The translations under genes and the position numbers were made by a program. The notes beneath the pieces were generated by a model. The model was not told the DNA's origin, searched no databases, and worked only from the letters and a program-made list of their open reading frames with translations. DNA of 34,027 bases from Streptomyces smaragdinus (GTDB lineage: Bacteria > Actinomycetota > Actinomycetes > Streptomycetales > Streptomycetaceae), in contig NZ_WEGJ01000053.1 in NCBI RefSeq assembly GCF_009604385.1, forward strand, positions 1 to 34,027, read 5' to 3'. Below are positions 19,112 through 25,885 of this stretch, piece after piece (position 1 is the first letter of the stretch; the number at the start of each line of letters is the position of its first letter).

Positions 19112-20268
19112 TGAGATCACGAATACGCGCGCTCGTGGCCGCCGCCGCGCTCGGCGTGCTCTTGGCCGTACCCTCCGCGCCCACCGCCGTCGCCCACGGC
19201 GGCGACCGGCTCTACACCCCGCCCGCCAACCCCGACGCGTACACGCAGATAGCCGGCCTCCTGCGGGACGGCCGCTACGCGGACGCGCACAAGATCTCCG
19301 CGATGATCCGTACGCCGCAGGCCGTCTGGTTCGGGACCCAGACGCCGGCGGAGGTACGCAAGGGGGTCGCGAAGACCACGAAGGACGCCGCGCGCGAGCA
19401 CGCCGTGCCGGTGCTCGCCCTGTACAACGTGCCCGGCCGGGACTGCGCCAACTACTCGGGCGGCGGCGCCTCCAACACCGCCGAGTACCAGGAGTGGGTG
19501 GACGCGATCGCCGCCGGGATCGGCACGCGGCCGGCGATGGTGATCCTCGAGCCCGACTCGCTGGCCCTCGTACCGTCGGACTGCGGTCAGGACGACGCGG
19601 AACAGACGCTGACGGCGGCCCGGTTCGCGGAGATCAACTACGCCGTCGACGCCCTCGAGCCGCTGCGGGGGACCCGGGTCTATCTGGACACCGGCCACCC
19701 CAACTGGCACAGCGTGAACAGCATCGCGCCCCGGCTGATCCGCGGGGGAGTTCAGCGGGCCACGGGCTTCTTCACCAACGCCTCCAACTACCAGACGGAG
19801 GACGCCTCGAACTGGTACGGGACGCTGATCTCGTCGTGCATCGCGTTCGCCTCGGCGGGCGGCGACACGGCGGCGTGCCCGAACCAGTGGTGGCCGCGGG
19901 AGGACGCGCGGGCGTGGATCTCCGCGAACGTCACGGCTTCGCCCGCGGACATGGCGCACTTCGTCACGGACACCAGCCGCAACGGCCTGGGGCCGTGGAC
20001 GCCGCCGGCGGGGAAGTACACGAACGCCGAGGACTGGTGCAACCCGCCCGGGCGGGGGCTGGGGGACCGGCCGACGACCCGTACGGGGTCCGCGCTGCAG
20101 GACGCGAAGCTCTGGATCAAGATCCCGGGTGAGTCGGACGGCTCCTGCTTCCGCGGCACGGCGGGTCCGGAGGACCCGGAGCGCGGCATGATCGACCCGG
20201 TCGCCGGCCACTGGTTCCCGGAACAGGCCCTGGAACTGGCCACGCTGGCGTCGCCTCCGCTCCACTGA
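19111..20268 (+). CDS. Secreted GH6 family cellulase (endoglucanase or cellobiohydrolase)
   Basis: 385 aa. Hydrolyses beta-1,4-glucosidic bonds of cellulose outside the cell with inversion. The signal peptide is MRSRIRALVAAAALGVLLAV with an Ala-x-Ala type cleavage site (TAVA, then HGGD). GH6 signature 1 is YNVPGRDCA with catalytic D111. GH6 signature 2 is VILEPDSLAL (E147-P148-D149). The C-terminal part has GPWTPPAGKYTNAEDWCNPPGRGLG and WIKIPGESDGSC, usual for this family. No carbohydrate-binding module is present. The ATG at 19111 is chosen because the signal peptide begins there and the CebR box supplies the ribosome-binding site. Repression by CebR and induction by cello-oligosaccharides are expected. 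Confidence 0.93.
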   Translation: MRSRIRALVAAAALGVLLAVPSAPTAVAHGGDRLYTPPANPDAYTQIAGLLRDGRYADAHKISAMIRTPQAVWFGTQTPAEVRKGVAKTTKDAAREHAVPVLALYNVPGRDCANYSGGGASNTAEYQEWVDAIAAGIGTRPAMVILEPDSLALVPSDCGQDDAEQTLTAARFAEINYAVDALEPLRGTRVYLDTGHPNWHSVNSIAPRLIRGGVQRATGFFTNASNYQTEDASNWYGTLISSCIAFASAGGDTAACPNQWWPREDARAWISANVTASPADMAHFVTDTSRNGLGPWTPPAGKYTNAEDWCNPPGRGLGDRPTTRTGSALQDAKLWIKIPGESDGSCFRGTAGPEDPERGMIDPVAGHWFPEQALELATLASPPLH

Positions 20269-20372
20269 CGCCCGGGGCCGCCCGTCCCTCCCCACGGGTG
20301 GCCCCTCCACCCCGCCCCCCGGCCGAACCCGCGCCGGGGGGCGGCCCCACTCCCGGGGCCTCGGCCCCCGAA

Positions 20373-20412
20373 TCGGCGCTGCGCGCCTCTGGCCTCAGAC
20401 GCCGGCCGGGCT
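20373..20412 (+). repeat. Dispersed GC-rich repeat, copy C
   Basis: A 40-bp unit that differs from the reverse complement of copy E (20630-20669) at one position (CAG versus CAA), so the two form a 39/40 inverted repeat around 217 bp. Confidence 0.85.
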
Positions 20413-20451
20413 GGAGAGGGGCTTTGCGCTTTCGGCCGCCAGCCGGCCGTA

Positions 20452-20490
20452 CCGGCGCTTCGCGCCTTGTCCTCAAACGCCGGACGGGCT
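20452..20490 (+). repeat. Dispersed GC-rich repeat, copy D
   Basis: Same orientation as copy C, more diverged in the middle (GCCTTGTCCTCAAACGCC) and with GGACGGGCT at its end. Confidence 0.75.
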
Positions 20491-20629
20491 GGAAGGGGCT
20501 TCTTCACGCCGTTGTCCTGTGGAACCAGAGTCGGGGCTGCGGGGCTTTTCGTTTCGAACGCCGGGACGGGCCGAGAGGGGTTGCTTCCCGCTCTCGGCCG
20601 ACGGCATGGAGCGCAAAGCACCCCCTTCC

Positions 20630-20669
20630 AGCCCGGCCGGCGTTTGAGGCCAGAGGCGCGCAGCGCCGA
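20630..20669 (-). repeat. Dispersed GC-rich repeat, copy E (inverted)
   Basis: Starts AGCCCGGCCGGCGTTTGAGG and ends GCGCAGCGCCGA. It is on the opposite strand to copies C and D and close to the end of the response-regulator gene. Confidence 0.85.
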
Positions 20670-20677
20670 TGCGGGGT

Positions 20678-20694
20678 CTGGGGCGGAGCCCCAG
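20678..20694 (-). terminator. Terminator of the two-component operon
   Basis: CTGGGGC-GGA-GCCCCAG, perfect 7-bp stem with a 3-nt loop, 8 nt beyond the response-regulator stop at 20702 (minus strand). Confidence 0.6.
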
Positions 20695-20701
20695 GGCGGT
20701 G

Positions 20702-21367
20702 CTACGCGGGCCGCACGAGCCGGGTGTCGTACGCGAAGATCACCGCCTGCACCCGATCCCGCGCCCCCACCTTCGCCAGAATCCTCCCCACATGCGTCTT
20801 CACCGTGGACTCCGCCAGCCGCAGCCGCCCGGCGATCTCCCCGTTGGTGAGCCCCTCCGCGACAGCCCCCAGCACCTCCCGCTCCCGCTCCGTGAGCGAG
20901 GCCAGCCGGGGATCCGGCCCGCCCCCGGCCACGGGGGAGACGGGAAGCAGATGGACGTACCGCGAGATCAGCCGCCGCGTGAGCGCCGGGGCCACCACCG
21001 CCTCCCCGGACGCCACCGCCCGGATCCCGGACAGCAACTCCTCCGGAAGCGCGTCCTTCACGAGAAACCCGCTCGCCCCCGCCCGCAGCCCGGCGAACGC
21101 GTACTCGTCGAGATCGAACGTCGTCAGAATCAGCACCCGCGTCCGCGCCCCCGCGGCGGCGATCCGCCGCGTCGCCTCGATCCCGTCCAGCCCCGGCATC
21201 CGCACATCCATCAGCACCACGTCCGGCCGTACGGAAGCGGCCAGCCGCACGGCCTCGGAACCGCTGCCCGCCTCCCCGGCGACCGTCATGTCGTCCTGCG
21301 ACTCGAGCAGCATCCGGAACCCGAACCGCTGCATCGCGTGATCGTCCACGATCAGCACCGACGTCAT
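20702..21367 (-). CDS. NarL/LuxR-family response regulator
   Basis: 221-aa DNA-binding response regulator. The receiver domain (about 1-120) has VDDHAMQRFG with its acidic pair, phosphoacceptor D54 in VLMDVRMPG, and a late-receiver segment ASGFLVKDALPEELL with the conserved Lys. The C-terminal LuxR helix-turn-helix has LTEREREVLGAVAEGLTNGE and ESTVKTHVGRILAKVGARDR. The ATG at 21367 overlaps the kinase stop by 4 bp. Last gene of an operon with an ABC transporter, so it probably controls that transporter in response to the kinase. A candidate binding dyad lies at 24457-24474. Confidence 0.94.
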   Translation of the reverse strand: MTSVLIVDDHAMQRFGFRMLLESQDDMTVAGEAGSGSEAVRLAASVRPDVVLMDVRMPGLDGIEATRRIAAAGARTRVLILTTFDLDEYAFAGLRAGASGFLVKDALPEELLSGIRAVASGEAVVAPALTRRLISRYVHLLPVSPVAGGGPDPRLASLTEREREVLGAVAEGLTNGEIAGRLRLAESTVKTHVGRILAKVGARDRVQAVIFAYDTRLVRPA

Positions 21368-22695
21368 ACCCGCACCTCCGCCAACCCGTCCGCCCCCGCC
21401 GCCGGCCACTGCGCCCGCACCCGCCACCCGCCCTCCGGCGACACCCCGGCCGACAGCGTCCCCCCGTACAACGCGACGCGCTCCCGCATCCCGTGGATCC
21501 CCTGCCCGTCCCCGCCGACCGCGCCCGCGGACGAACGCCCGCCCCCGCGATCGGCGACCCCCACCAGCACCAGGCCGTCGGTGACCGCCAGCGACACCTC
21601 CGCCCGCGCACCCGGCCCGGCGTGCTTGAGCGTATTGGTGAGCGCCTCCTGCACCACCCGGTACACGGTGAGCTGCCGCCCCCGCGACAGCCCGCCCGGC
21701 GACCCCCGGACCGTGAACACCACCGGGAGCCCCGCCGCACGGACCCGGTCGAGCAGCGGCTCGAGCTCGGCGAGCCCCGGCTGCGGCGCCAGCTCGAGCG
21801 CCGGCGCGGGCTCGCGCAGGACGCCCAGCAGCCGCCGCAGCTCGCCGAGCGCCTCCCGCCCGGTGGCGGAGATCGCCCGCAGCGCCTGCGCCGGACGCTC
21901 GGGGGCGCGCGCCGCCGCGTACGCGCCGCCGTCGGCGAGGCCGACGATCACGGAGAGGTTGTGGGCGATGATGTCGTGCATCTCCCGGGCGATCCGGGCC
22001 CGTTCGGCGGCCGCCGCGAGCCGCTCGCGCTGATCGCGTTCGACCTCGAGCCGCTCGGCGCACTCCACCAGCGAGGCCACGTACTCCCGCCGGGTACGGG
22101 CGGTGACCCCCGTCATCGCGATGCATCCGGCGACCGCGACGACGGGGGTGTACTCCCGCCAGAAGTCGTCCGTGTCGTTCACCCCGATCTGGATCCCCAT
22201 CCCCAACGCGATGATCCCGAACGCCGCGCCGAGCCGGGCCAGCGGCAGCCGCAGCGCCACGTGGTACAGCGCCACCCCGATGGCGATCAGCGACGCGCTC
22301 GCCAGCCCGGCCAGATCGTGGGCGACGAGCGCCGCGGAGATCACCAGATACACCGTGAACGGATACTGCCGCCGCCACAGCAGCGGCACCACCAGCCCCG
22401 CCAGCACCAGCCACACCACCGGCAGCGGCACCAGCAGTGCCCCGCCGGCGCTGTGGCCGGTCTGCGGCGGGGAGCCGTCGGCGACCTGCAGGACGCCGGG
22501 GAGGGCGATCAACGCGGTCAGCACCGTGTCCCACAGCAGCGGGCGGCGGGCGTCGAACGCCCGTACCCGCTGCGTGGCGGCGTGCAGCCGCTGGGTCGCG
22601 GTCGGCGGGCCGTCGGGCGTCCACTGCGCCGGAGGGGTCATCCGCCCATGGTGCCCCGCCGCGGGGCGCCGCGTCAGGGCGTACGGACCGCTCAT
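21364..22695 (-). CDS. Sensor histidine kinase (HisKA_3 type)
   Basis: 443-aa membrane kinase. The N-terminal half has several hydrophobic segments (about residues 50-190: TVLTALIALPGVLQV, LVPLPVVWLVLAGLVVPLLW, FTVYLVISAALVA and others) with little extracellular loop, suggesting intramembrane sensing. A coiled linker with many charged residues precedes the dimerization helix, where H240 in REMHDIIAHNLSVI is the phosphorylated His. The ATPase domain has VVQEALTNTLKHAGPGA (N box) and GQGIHGMRERVALYGGTL (G box). The ATG at 22695 is chosen for its 4-bp overlap with the permease stop; an ATG at 22641 is an alternative. Confidence 0.92.
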   Translation of the reverse strand: MSGPYALTRRPAAGHHGRMTPPAQWTPDGPPTATQRLHAATQRVRAFDARRPLLWDTVLTALIALPGVLQVADGSPPQTGHSAGGALLVPLPVVWLVLAGLVVPLLWRRQYPFTVYLVISAALVAHDLAGLASASLIAIGVALYHVALRLPLARLGAAFGIIALGMGIQIGVNDTDDFWREYTPVVAVAGCIAMTGVTARTRREYVASLVECAERLEVERDQRERLAAAAERARIAREMHDIIAHNLSVIVGLADGGAYAAARAPERPAQALRAISATGREALGELRRLLGVLREPAPALELAPQPGLAELEPLLDRVRAAGLPVVFTVRGSPGGLSRGRQLTVYRVVQEALTNTLKHAGPGARAEVSLAVTDGLVLVGVADRGGGRSSAGAVGGDGQGIHGMRERVALYGGTLSAGVSPEGGWRVRAQWPAAGADGLAEVRV

Positions 22696-23477
22696 ACGTC
22701 GCCGCGCACCAGCCGCACCGCCGCCCCGGCCAGCGCCGCGCCCGCCCAGGCGAGCAGGGTGAGCAGCGCGCCCAGCGGCGTGGGGCCGTGGGAGGTGCCG
22801 GTGGCGGACATGATCGCGTCGGTGGCGTTCAGCGGGGTGTACTTCATCGCCGTCTCGACCCAGTCGTACGACACGAGCCGCGCCAGCTGCGGCAGGATCA
22901 TCACGACGCCCACGAACGTGCCGATCGCCGCCGGAGTGCTGCGCAGCAGCGCCCCCAGCCCCAGACCCAGCACGGCGGACAGCGCCAGCATGACCGCGGC
23001 CCCGAACAGCCCCCGCACGACGCCCGGATCACCGAGCGCGGCGTGCATCTCCGTACCGGACAGCAGCCGCTGCGCCGCGGGGAACGTCACCCACACCGTC
23101 ACCAGCCCCACCCCGAAGAGCACCCCCGCCAGCACCGCCGCCTTCGCCCACAGCACCGGCAGCCGCCGCGGCACCGCCGCGAAACTGGCCCGCGCCATCC
23201 CCGTCGACCACTCACCGGCCGAGGCCAGCACCCCCAGCACCGCGACCATCAACTGCCCGAACTGCAGCCCGAACAGGGCGACGAGCACCGCGTCGCCGGG
23301 CGCCCCGTCGTGATCCCGGTACGTGGCCCCGATGAGCAGTCCCAGCCCGACCGTCAGCACGACGACGGACCCCAGCGTCCACCAGGTGGAACGCAGCGAC
23401 CACAGCTTCGTCCACTCCGAGCGCAGCACCCCGCCCGGGGTGATCCGGTGCCCCGCCGGCACGGCGACCGCACTCAC
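22692..23477 (-). CDS. ABC transporter permease (ABC-2 type)
   Basis: 261 aa with about six hydrophobic segments and the N-terminal ILRSEWTKLWSLRSTWW-like segment (GGVLRSEWTKLWSLRST) typical of single-component ABC-2 permeases paired with drug/peptide export ATPases. The GTG at 23477 overlaps the ATPase stop by 4 bp (GTGA), and its own stop overlaps the kinase start. Exported substrate unknown; antibiotics, peptides or lipids are common for this family. Confidence 0.85.
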   Translation of the reverse strand: MSAVAVPAGHRITPGGVLRSEWTKLWSLRSTWWTLGSVVVLTVGLGLLIGATYRDHDGAPGDAVLVALFGLQFGQLMVAVLGVLASAGEWSTGMARASFAAVPRRLPVLWAKAAVLAGVLFGVGLVTVWVTFPAAQRLLSGTEMHAALGDPGVVRGLFGAAVMLALSAVLGLGLGALLRSTPAAIGTFVGVVMILPQLARLVSYDWVETAMKYTPLNATDAIMSATGTSHGPTPLGALLTLLAWAGAALAGAAVRLVRGDV

Positions 23478-24391
23478 GCCGCCACCCCCTGCGCGTGGTA
23501 CTCGACGGACTCCCGCGTCAGCTCCATGAACGCGTCCTCCAGCGACACCCGCCGCGGCGTCAGCTCGAACAACGGCACCCCGTGGGTCGCCGCGGTCAGC
23601 CCGATGTCCGGTGCCCCCGTCCCCGTCACCGTCAGCTCACCGGGCCCGCCCCCGCTGATCTCCACCCCCGGCCCCGCCAGCAGCTCCCGCAGCCGCCCGG
23701 CCTGCGGCGACCGCAGCGTCACCTCGTCCCGCCCGGCCGAGCGCACGAACTCCTCGACGGTCGTGTCCGCCAGCAGCCGCCCCCGCCCCACGATGATCAG
23801 ATGCTCGGCGGTCAACGCCATCTCGCCCATCAGATGCGACGACACGAACACCGTGCGCCCCTCGGCGGCCAGCCGCTTCAGCAGCGTACGGATCCACAGC
23901 ACCCCCTCCGGATCCAGCCCGTTGACCGGCTCGTCCAGGATCACCGTCGCCGGATCCCCCAGCAGCGCCGCCGCGATCCCCAGCCGCTGCCCCATCCCCA
24001 GCGAGAACCCGCCCGCCCGCCGGTGCGCCACCTCCGTCAGCCCGACGGCCTCGATCACCTCCGCCACCCGCGACCGCCCGATGCCATGGGTGTGCGCCAG
24101 CGCCAGCAGATGGCCGTACGCGCTGCGCCCCGGGTGCACCGACCGCGCCTCCAGCAGCGCCCCCACCTCGGTGAGCGGTGCCCGATGCGCGGCGTACGGC
24201 CGCCCCGCCACGGTGACCGTGCCGGACGTCGGGGCGTCCAGGCCGAGGATCAGCCGCATCGTCGTGGACTTCCCCGCCCCGTTGGGCCCCAGGAACCCGG
24301 TGACCGTCCCCGGCCGGACCGTGAACGTCAGATCGTCGACGGCGGTCTTCCCGCCGTACCGTTTGGTGAGCCCGCGGGCCTCAATCGTCAT
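23474..24391 (-). CDS. ABC transporter ATP-binding protein
   Basis: 305-aa ATPase of the DRA/BcrA-like export class. Walker A GPNGAGKST (about residue 35), signature FSLGMGQR, Walker B VILDEPVNGLD, H-loop VSSHLMGEM. The C-terminal extension (about residues 220-305, ending PRRVSLEDAFMELTRESVEYH) is usual for this class. The ATG at 24391 follows a TAGCGT -10 hexamer by 7 nt, suggesting a leaderless message. First gene of the four-gene overlapping operon ATPase, permease, kinase, regulator. Confidence 0.92.
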   Translation of the reverse strand: MTIEARGLTKRYGGKTAVDDLTFTVRPGTVTGFLGPNGAGKSTTMRLILGLDAPTSGTVTVAGRPYAAHRAPLTEVGALLEARSVHPGRSAYGHLLALAHTHGIGRSRVAEVIEAVGLTEVAHRRAGGFSLGMGQRLGIAAALLGDPATVILDEPVNGLDPEGVLWIRTLLKRLAAEGRTVFVSSHLMGEMALTAEHLIIVGRGRLLADTTVEEFVRSAGRDEVTLRSPQAGRLRELLAGPGVEISGGGPGELTVTGTGAPDIGLTAATHGVPLFELTPRRVSLEDAFMELTRESVEYHAQGVAA

Positions 24392-24398
24392 GCCTACG

Positions 24399-24404
24399 AC
24401 GCTA
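24399..24404 (-). promoter_or_regulatory. -10 element of the ABC/two-component operon
   Basis: TAGCGT on the minus strand, 7 nt before the ATG at 24391, fitting leaderless transcription. A -35 is not clear. Confidence 0.45.
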
Positions 24405-24456
24405 GGCAGCGCCCGCCCCCCGGACGTCAGCCCGCGGACGGGACCCGCGACCGGCC

Positions 24457-24474
24457 GTAGTACCCCGGTACGAC
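24457..24474. promoter_or_regulatory. 18-bp dyad upstream of ABC/two-component operon
   Basis: GTNGTACC-CC-GGTACNAC: arms GTAGTACC (24457-24464) and GGTACGAC (24467-24474). It lies about 65-85 bp upstream of the ATPase start, a position suited to activation by the LuxR-type regulator encoded in the same operon. Confidence 0.5.
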
Positions 24475-24493
24475 ACGCGACCGGACCGGAGAC

Positions 24494-25438
24494 CTACCGG
24501 GACGTCGCCGGCTCCGCCGAACCCGGCGAGCCCGCCACCACCCGCGGCTCCCGCCGCCCGCCGCGCCGCGACACCGCCACCCCCGCCAGGCACAGCACCC
24601 CGCCGGCCAGCGTCAGCCAGCCGGGTATCTCGTCCAGCACCAGCCACGACATCAGCACCACCAGCGCCGGCACCGCGTACGTCGTCGCCCCCATCCGCCC
24701 CGCCGTCGTCCGCGCCAGCGCGTACGCCCACGTCGTGAACGCCAGGGCCGTGGGGAACAGCCCCAGATACACCATGTACAGCGTCGCCGACACCGGCGCC
24801 TCACCCACCTGGGACACCAGCTGCCCCGCGAACGGCAGACACAGCACCATCCCCGCCGCGCACCCGTACGCCGTCACCTGCAACGGCGACGCGTACCGCA
24901 GCGCCGGCTTCTGCGCCACCACTCCCGCCGCGTACGTCGCCGCTGCGACCAGGCACAGCACCACCCCCAGCACCGACGACCCGCCGCCGTCCGACATCGA
25001 CAGCCCCACGACCGCCGCCCCCGCGAATGACACCCCCATCCCGGCGAGCAGCATCGGCGGGAACCCCTCCTTCAGCAGCCACCCGCCCAGCAGCGCGATC
25101 AGGATCGGCCCCACGTTCACCACCAGGGCCGCCGTCCCCGCGTCGACCTTCTGCTCCCCCCAGTTCAACGCCACCATGTACACGCCGAACCACAGCACCC
25201 CGGACACTGCTATCCCCGGCCACGCCGCCCGCGGCGGCAGCCCCTCCCGCCGCACCAGCACCAAAAGCCCCAGCGCCACCGTCCCGGCCAGCAGCCGGCC
25301 CAGCGCCAGCGCCCCCGGCCCGTAATGCTCCCCGGCGTCACGGATCGCCACGAACGCAGACGCCCACAGCACCACCGTCACCGACGCGGCGGCCACCGCC
25401 CGCGATCCCGCGCTCTTCACACCCGATCCGTCCACCAT
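24494..25438 (-). CDS. DMT-superfamily (EamA) transporter
   Basis: 314-aa inner-membrane protein with ten predicted membrane segments in two EamA repeats: VTVVLWASAFVAIRDAG and LALGRLLAGTVALGLLVLV in the first, LCLVAAATYAAGVVAQKPAL and the later segments through AGGVLCLAGVAVSRR in the second. The family exports amino acids or other metabolites; substrate not deducible. The ATG at 25438 is preferred because a TACGGT -10 lies 7 nt upstream (leaderless). A TTG at 25468 is in frame but lies upstream of that -10. Confidence 0.87.
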   Translation of the reverse strand: MVDGSGVKSAGSRAVAAASVTVVLWASAFVAIRDAGEHYGPGALALGRLLAGTVALGLLVLVRREGLPPRAAWPGIAVSGVLWFGVYMVALNWGEQKVDAGTAALVVNVGPILIALLGGWLLKEGFPPMLLAGMGVSFAGAAVVGLSMSDGGGSSVLGVVLCLVAAATYAAGVVAQKPALRYASPLQVTAYGCAAGMVLCLPFAGQLVSQVGEAPVSATLYMVYLGLFPTALAFTTWAYALARTTAGRMGATTYAVPALVVLMSWLVLDEIPGWLTLAGGVLCLAGVAVSRRGGRREPRVVAGSPGSAEPATSR

Positions 25439-25445
25439 ACGAGCC

Positions 25446-25490
25446 ACCGTAGCCGCAGGGTCCGACAACGCCCCACCGCTTTGTTACGGT
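25446..25490. promoter_or_regulatory. Divergent pair of leaderless-type -10 elements
   Basis: TACGGT on the minus strand (25446-25451) stands 7 nt before the transporter ATG. TACGGT on the plus strand (25485-25490) stands 6 nt before the chorismate mutase GTG at 25497. Only 33 bp separate them, so the two promoters must overlap. Confidence 0.55.
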
Positions 25491-25496
25491 GATCCG

Positions 25497-25829
25497 GTGA
25501 GCGAATCCCCGGCGGCCCTCGACGGCCTCGACGACGACGGCGTACGGGCCGAACTGGTCCGGCTGCGCGACAGCATCGACAACATCGACGCCGCGGTGAT
25601 CCACATGCTCGCCGAACGGTTCAAGGCCACCCAGCAGGTCGGCCGCCTCAAGGCCGCCCACCGCCTGCCGCCCGCCGACCCCGCCCGCGAGGCCCGCCAG
25701 ATCGCCCGCCTGCGCGAGCTCGCCGGGAAGGCGAAACTGGACCCGGCGTTCGCGGAGAAATTCCTCAACTTCATCGTCGCCGAGGTCATCCGCCACCACG
25801 AGACGATCGCCGCCGACCACCGCGGCTGA
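25497..25829 (+). CDS. Chorismate mutase (AroQ type, monofunctional)
   Basis: 110 aa, all-helical. Converts chorismate to prephenate for phenylalanine and tyrosine synthesis. Residues include LVRLRDSIDNIDAAVIHMLAERF (helix 1, with the conserved Arg and Asp), VGRLKAAHRLPPADPAREARQ (the active-site Lys and loop), and FLNFIVAEVIRHHETI at the C-terminus. No signal peptide, so cytoplasmic. The GTG at 25497 follows a -10 hexamer by 6 nt, which suggests a leaderless message. No other aromatic amino acid genes are nearby. Confidence 0.92.
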   Translation: MSESPAALDGLDDDGVRAELVRLRDSIDNIDAAVIHMLAERFKATQQVGRLKAAHRLPPADPAREARQIARLRELAGKAKLDPAFAEKFLNFIVAEVIRHHETIAADHRG

Positions 25830-25885
25830 TCATCCGCCCCGGGCCGCCCCCGCACCCGGACCAGGGCATGAGGCAGCATGTCCCC

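Larger units (their letters stand above)
20269..20701. repeat. Intergenic cluster of dispersed GC-rich repeats between convergent genes
   Basis: 433 bp without a gene, between the cellulase and the response regulator. It holds two direct copies (20373-20412, 20452-20490), a degenerate copy around 20555-20575 (CGAACGCCGGGACGGGC) and one inverted copy (20630-20669). Each direct copy is followed by GGCTGGA-GGGG-like flanks. No open frame here looks real. Confidence 0.7.

Noticed and set aside
17325..19184. Long minus-strand extension of the rhomboid frame
   Set aside because: It crosses the HExxH gene and the oxidoreductase; the translation before MEASSTP is Arg/Gly-rich shadow.
20373..20669. 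CRISPR-like array
   Set aside because: Copies have unequal spacing, one is inverted and another is degenerate; no cas genes are nearby.
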